NCBI GenBank assembly: GCA_026545765.1
Contig: CM048843.1
Span: 13,911,501-13,975,500, forward strand
Source of the DNA: Plantago major
Lineage: Eukaryota; Streptophyta; Magnoliopsida; Lamiales; Plantaginaceae
Direction of reading: 5' to 3'
DNA: 64,000 nt
The first letter of the stretch is position 1; each line of letters opens with the position of its first letter. A model generated the notes under the pieces. It worked only from the letters and a program-made list of their open reading frames with translations, searched no databases and had not been told where the DNA came from. Position numbers and translations under genes: made by a program. Of the stretch, positions 60,703 to 64,000 are shown in pieces.

Positions 60703-62016
60703 TTAGGTTCTCATGCCAACAATGGAACCATCTGGACTAAAGAATCTTCCAGTAGGAATCCATTTTTGAATGAATTTCTTAGGAACATTCTTTTGTCTAA
60801 CAGGAACATAAGGAGGAATTTTAGTTAAATGATTAGTATAATTGTTAATAAAAACTACTTTCTTCCTTGGTGTGTTCCTTGGTGCTCCATTTGGTGCTTT
60901 CAGATACATGTTGGGTTTCTGAGTCTGCTTCTCAGCAAACTTAGCCTTCCTAGCCAGATTTCTTCTAGCCCTGGCATTCAGATTTTCAGTGGCTTGATTC
61001 ATCTTCCACTTCTGATAATTGGTGTGAGCAATTCTAGCCTTTAACCATCGTTCTTGCTCTTGTTGGTACTCACGAGCAAGTTGTTTCCCGATGGATTTAT
61101 AGCCAATACCATTTCGAGCACCTGGTGCTATCTGTGATATTTTCTCAACAGCTTTGCTAGTCTCTGGATAATCTATTTTCTTTCCAGAAAACATGACATA
61201 GGAGAATTTGTCAGCTCTTGCAATTTTTCCTTTCTGAGAGACATAGCACTGTGGGTGCTTGCACTTTTCAGTGTTATGTTTCTTTTCAGAGACATTCCCA
61301 ACAGTTTTCCTTGGGACTTGTTTTTCCCACAAAGGCTTAGTCGCAACTGCCTTTCCTTTGTCAACAACCTTAACTTTCTGACCGATACTGTAGATTGTTT
61401 GGGAATCACCTTGCTGAGCACTGACAAATGTTCGTCTTTCATCACTCTTATTCAGAGTGGTAGAACTATCTGTGTGTGTGTCCATCCCAAGTCCTCTCTT
61501 TTCTGAAGGATCTCTTAAATAAGATTGTACTTCAGTAAGAGTGTCACTAGCTTTGGCATAAGATTGAAAAGATAGTTCTTTCTTTTTGTGTTCTTCATTC
61601 TCAGAAAGAAGATCTTCACTTTTCTTTTGAAGATTGGCCAATGCTTCTTTATGTGACTTTTCGGTCTCAGATATCTGAGCCTTGAGAAATGCATTTTCAG
61701 CATCCTTTTTCTCAGATATCTTGAGTATTTGTGAATTTTCATTTACAAGAAAATTCTTTTCTTCTTCAAGAATTTCGGCTCTAGCTCGGACCATTAGAAA
61801 TTCTCTTTTGTAGAGATCAAGTTCTCTTCTGAGATTTTCCAGATCTTTGATTCCTTCTTCATCACTTTCATAAGTATAACATGAAGTATGTGTTACCTCA
61901 TCAGCCATTAGACAAGGTTCAATGTTGGAGATATCTGGAAAGATTTCTTCAGCCATTCCACACACTTCTTTCTTCTTTTGTCCAAAGTCAATTACTTCAT
62001 GAGAAACACTGCACAT
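60703..62016 (-). pseudogene. Gag-protease linker region with coiled coil
   Basis: 437 codons between the zinc knuckle and the protease, separated from the knuckle piece by a single in-frame TAA (62,019-62,017). Residues about 55-150 form a long Glu/Lys/Leu coiled coil (LRRELDLYKREFLMVRARAE...). The second half is basic and ends RKKVVFINNYTNHLTKIPPYV and KKFIQKWIPTG, phrases usual before the protease in large Copia elements. Long spacers of this kind are seen in Sireviruses. Probably structural Gag material. Confidence 0.7.
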
Positions 62017-62430
62017 TTATGGAGAAGGCAGTGTGGAATCATCTGAGTCTTCATCCTCAGAATCAGACTCAATGTCTAGAGCATCCAGTTGGAGTTGGAT
62101 CTTTTTCCTTTCTTCAGTGAGCATAGCTCTTTGACTTCTTTTGAAGATTCTTCTATCTTTCTTGTCACCTGTCTTAAGTTTGTTGAAGGCAGGACAATCC
62201 TTCTTGAAATGACCAGGTTTCTGACAATAGAAACAGATATCATTTCCGATTTTTGCTTCCTCAGTACTTGATGCTTTCTGAGCCGGCTTGTTCAGCGAGC
62301 TTTGCATATTTTTGTACTGGTGATAGTTTGAGCCTAAATGCTTTTTCAGCTTCTCTTTGGCTTTTCTTCTCTCAATTTCTCGACTGACATATTTTCCCAT
62401 TTGCTTTACAGCAAGAGCATCCTCAGTCAC
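62017..62430 (-). pseudogene. Gag zinc knuckle region
   Basis: 138 codons. A CCHC knuckle CFYCQKPGHFKKDC (Cys66, Cys69, His74, Cys79) binds genomic RNA during packaging. It is preceded by a Lys/Glu-rich helix and followed by an acidic Ser/Asp tail. Confidence 0.9.
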
Positions 62431-62468
62431 CTCCTTGCCTTTATTCTTTTCAGAAGTTCCTTGAGCAA

Positions 62469-62738
62469 CTAGAGCAACATTCTGCAGCTTTTCAGTTGTT
62501 TGTTCTCTTTGAGTTGTCTCATAGTCAACGGTGGCAAGGTAGAGAAAAGTTCCACTGGAGTGATATCTGGCATTCCTTGGTTAAAGTAGAAAAACTTTGT
62601 GTGCTCCCAGTTATGATTTAGACTTCTCACAATAGTCCTATGTTTTAAAAGCCGGAACCGGAGGTTGAGCCGGCCACCCTCCAAAAAAGGTTCAACCGGG
62701 TCGGACCGGTTCACCCGGATAGAGCCGGTATGATGTCA

Positions 62739-62787
<49 letters not shown>

Positions 62788-63832
62788 ATCAACAAAATGA
62801 ATAACTAATAAATAGAACAAATATAGATTTTATGTTTGGTTTGCATTATAAAGTGTAAACTCAATGGAAAACTCAAAATATACATAACAATTAACTAGTA
62901 CCTCTCAATGGAAGGAATTTTAAGGTTTTTTTTTTAAAAAAAACCCTTAATTAAAAAAAAGCCCCAGGCCCTCACGACTCGACTAGAAGGAAAAAAAAAA
63001 TGTCCTAGACTTTTTTTTCTCTGTGCCTGTATTTTTTATTCTTGGACTATATAAATTAAATATATTTTTTATTTAATACTTTTCTTCCTAAATTCGCACG
63101 TGACGGGGTTTTGATGCAAAAAAAAAACCGCCCAACCGGTTTTAATGAGCTTAAGGTTTTTTAGCCTTATTTGGGCCGTTCCATACCGGTTTAGCGGTCC
63201 GACCGGTTCGACCGGCCGGTCGGACCCGAATTTTAAAACATAGCAATAGTCTTAATCTTTTCTGACTGGGTATATCTATTACTTTCACCAAGTGCAGCCA
63301 TGTCACTCATAAGTGTTGTAAACCGGAAATCTAGTTTTTCAATAGTCTCTGTGGGACATTGTTTAAAGTTTTGGAATTTGAGCTTCAAAACGTCGAACTT
63401 ATTTTCCTTTGTTTTCTCAGTGCCGGTACAGATTTATTCAATCAGTTGCCAGGCCACTTTCACCGTTTTTGCACCCCACAGTTTACACTGTATGTGCTCT
63501 GGAGTAGAACGTATGATGATATTACGAGCCTGACCATCCAATCGATTTCTCTTGGCATCTTCCGATGTCCAGAGCTCTCTGGGCTTTGGTTCGTAAATAA
63601 CTTGATGGCGGTGTCTAATCGGTCGACGATCCGTCTGTGAAGACCCATCGCTTTGTTCTATGTCTCTACCATTAGACACCTCTATGACTTGCTTGAGTTG
63701 TTGAATGACTATTGGGCCATTCTTTATCACGTCGATCATTTCGTCACTGATGGCTTCTAGGTGGAGCATCATGTTGTTCTTCCATTTCTCATAATTCTTT
63801 GGCTTGAGAATTGGGGCGTCACTTAAAGACAT
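62469..63832 (-). pseudogene. Copia gag polypeptide (UBN2-type), split by a MITE
   Basis: Starts at ATG 63,832, about 105 nt after the primer-binding site. It reads MSLSDAPILKPKNYEKWKNNM, then STPEHIQCKLWGAKTVKVAW, then RFTTLMSDMAALGE, the usual order of Copia Gag. The frame is shifted near 63,435. At 62,638-63,243 a hAT MITE separates RYTQSEKIKTI from RSLNHNWEHTKFF; both halves read in register if the MITE and one 8-bp duplication are disregarded. Gag builds the cytoplasmic particle. Confidence 0.88.
62638..63243. mobile_element. hAT-type MITE in the Sirevirus gag
   Basis: A 606-bp element with perfect 13-bp inverted ends (CTATGTTTTAAAA...TTTTAAAACATAG) and a perfect 8-bp target duplication, CAATAGTC (62,630-62,637 and 63,244-63,251). 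Subterminal CCGG-rich stretches (GCCGGAACCGG, GACCGGTTCG) can pair with each other. An (AT)n run of about 40 bp lies at 62,743-62,782. No coding. Confidence 0.93.
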
Positions 63833-63936
63833 CCTACAGCAAACACACTAAACAAAAAAATCAAGTGTAGGTGAAAAGCAGTTAGTGGGCACTTATATGG
63901 GATCTAGGTTCAGTGCAGAAGGCTTGGGAACCTCAT

Positions 63937-63947
63937 CTCTGATACCA
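63937..63947 (-). promoter_or_regulatory. Primer-binding site (tRNA-iMet)
   Basis: Minus-strand TGGTATCAGAG, the standard Copia site complementary to the 3' end of initiator tRNA-Met, two bases from the LTR end. Confidence 0.92.
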
Positions 63948-63949
63948 CT

Positions 63950-64000
63950 TGTTGGTCCAGATAACGACAAAGTGAAAGACTAGAGGGGGGAGGGGGGTGA
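63950..64000 (-). repeat. 5' LTR of the Sirevirus element, partial
   Basis: The first 51 bases match the LTR at 48,998 (TGTTGGTCCAGATAA, AAAGACTAGAGGGG) with several substitutions, including a G-run in the same position. It continues beyond the window. Confidence 0.9.

Larger units (their letters stand above)
48998..64000 (-). mobile_element. Sirevirus-type Copia retrotransposon, incomplete at the window edge
   Basis: A minus-strand element. The left LTR (its 3' LTR) begins TGTTGGTCCAGATAA at 48,998, and the second LTR begins with the same bases at 63,950 and runs out of the window. Between them, in transcription order, are a tRNA-Met primer-binding site, gag with a zinc knuckle, protease, integrase, reverse transcriptase and RNase H (the Copia order, integrase before RT), a long extra gene region and a polypurine tract. 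Very long LTRs, over 13 kb of interior and coding capacity downstream of RNase H are hallmarks of Sireviruses (SIRE/Maximus). Multiple stops and frameshifts show it is inactive. The first 45 bases of the two LTRs differ at several sites, so the insertion is not recent. Confidence 0.9.

Overview
The window looks like nuclear DNA of a flowering plant, most likely a eudicot. It is AT-rich, its genes are broken by GT-AG introns, and plant-specific families (FRO ferric reductases, CCR-like reductases) sit among dense transposable elements of several classes. I cannot name the species.

Layout. 1-4.4 kb holds no gene, only a Stowaway MITE, a Helitron-like terminus and a short tandem repeat. 4.4-12 kb is a decayed Mutator-like element (MULE). 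It carries a broken MURA transposase gene (minus strand) and a convergent GRF zinc-finger gene (plus strand), and a 1.9-kb solo LTR has landed inside the transposase. The MULE itself sits in a degenerate array of about 230-310 bp units that runs on to 13.06 kb. 13.4-15.7 kb is a decayed element made of a short-motif array (AAAACTAGACAATAT), an Ulp1-type protease remnant and an orphan first exon.

The host-gene block runs from 15.8 to 46.8 kb. It contains two tandem nine-exon ferric reductases of the FRO6/FRO7 type (minus), an HhH-GPD DNA glycosylase (minus, five exons), a possible small secreted protein (plus), a wrecked Copia element with about 180-bp LTRs, a single-exon 529-aa protein of unknown function (plus), a 681-bp hAT element with a Stowaway MITE nested in it, a START-domain lipid-transfer-type gene (minus) and a three-exon CCR-like NAD(P)-dependent reductase (minus).

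From 47.3 kb on everything is transposon. A truncated Helitron helicase has been cut by a giant Copia element of Sirevirus type (48,998 to beyond 64,000). That element has a 1,584-bp LTR, a polypurine tract, a tRNA-Met primer-binding site and decayed gag, protease, integrase and reverse transcriptase/RNase H. A 606-bp hAT MITE sits in its gag. In the position where Sireviruses carry an env-like ORF lies a gene with five short, phase-0, GT-AG introns, its own TATA-like box and a long coiled coil. That intron-bearing gene is the most unusual object in the window.
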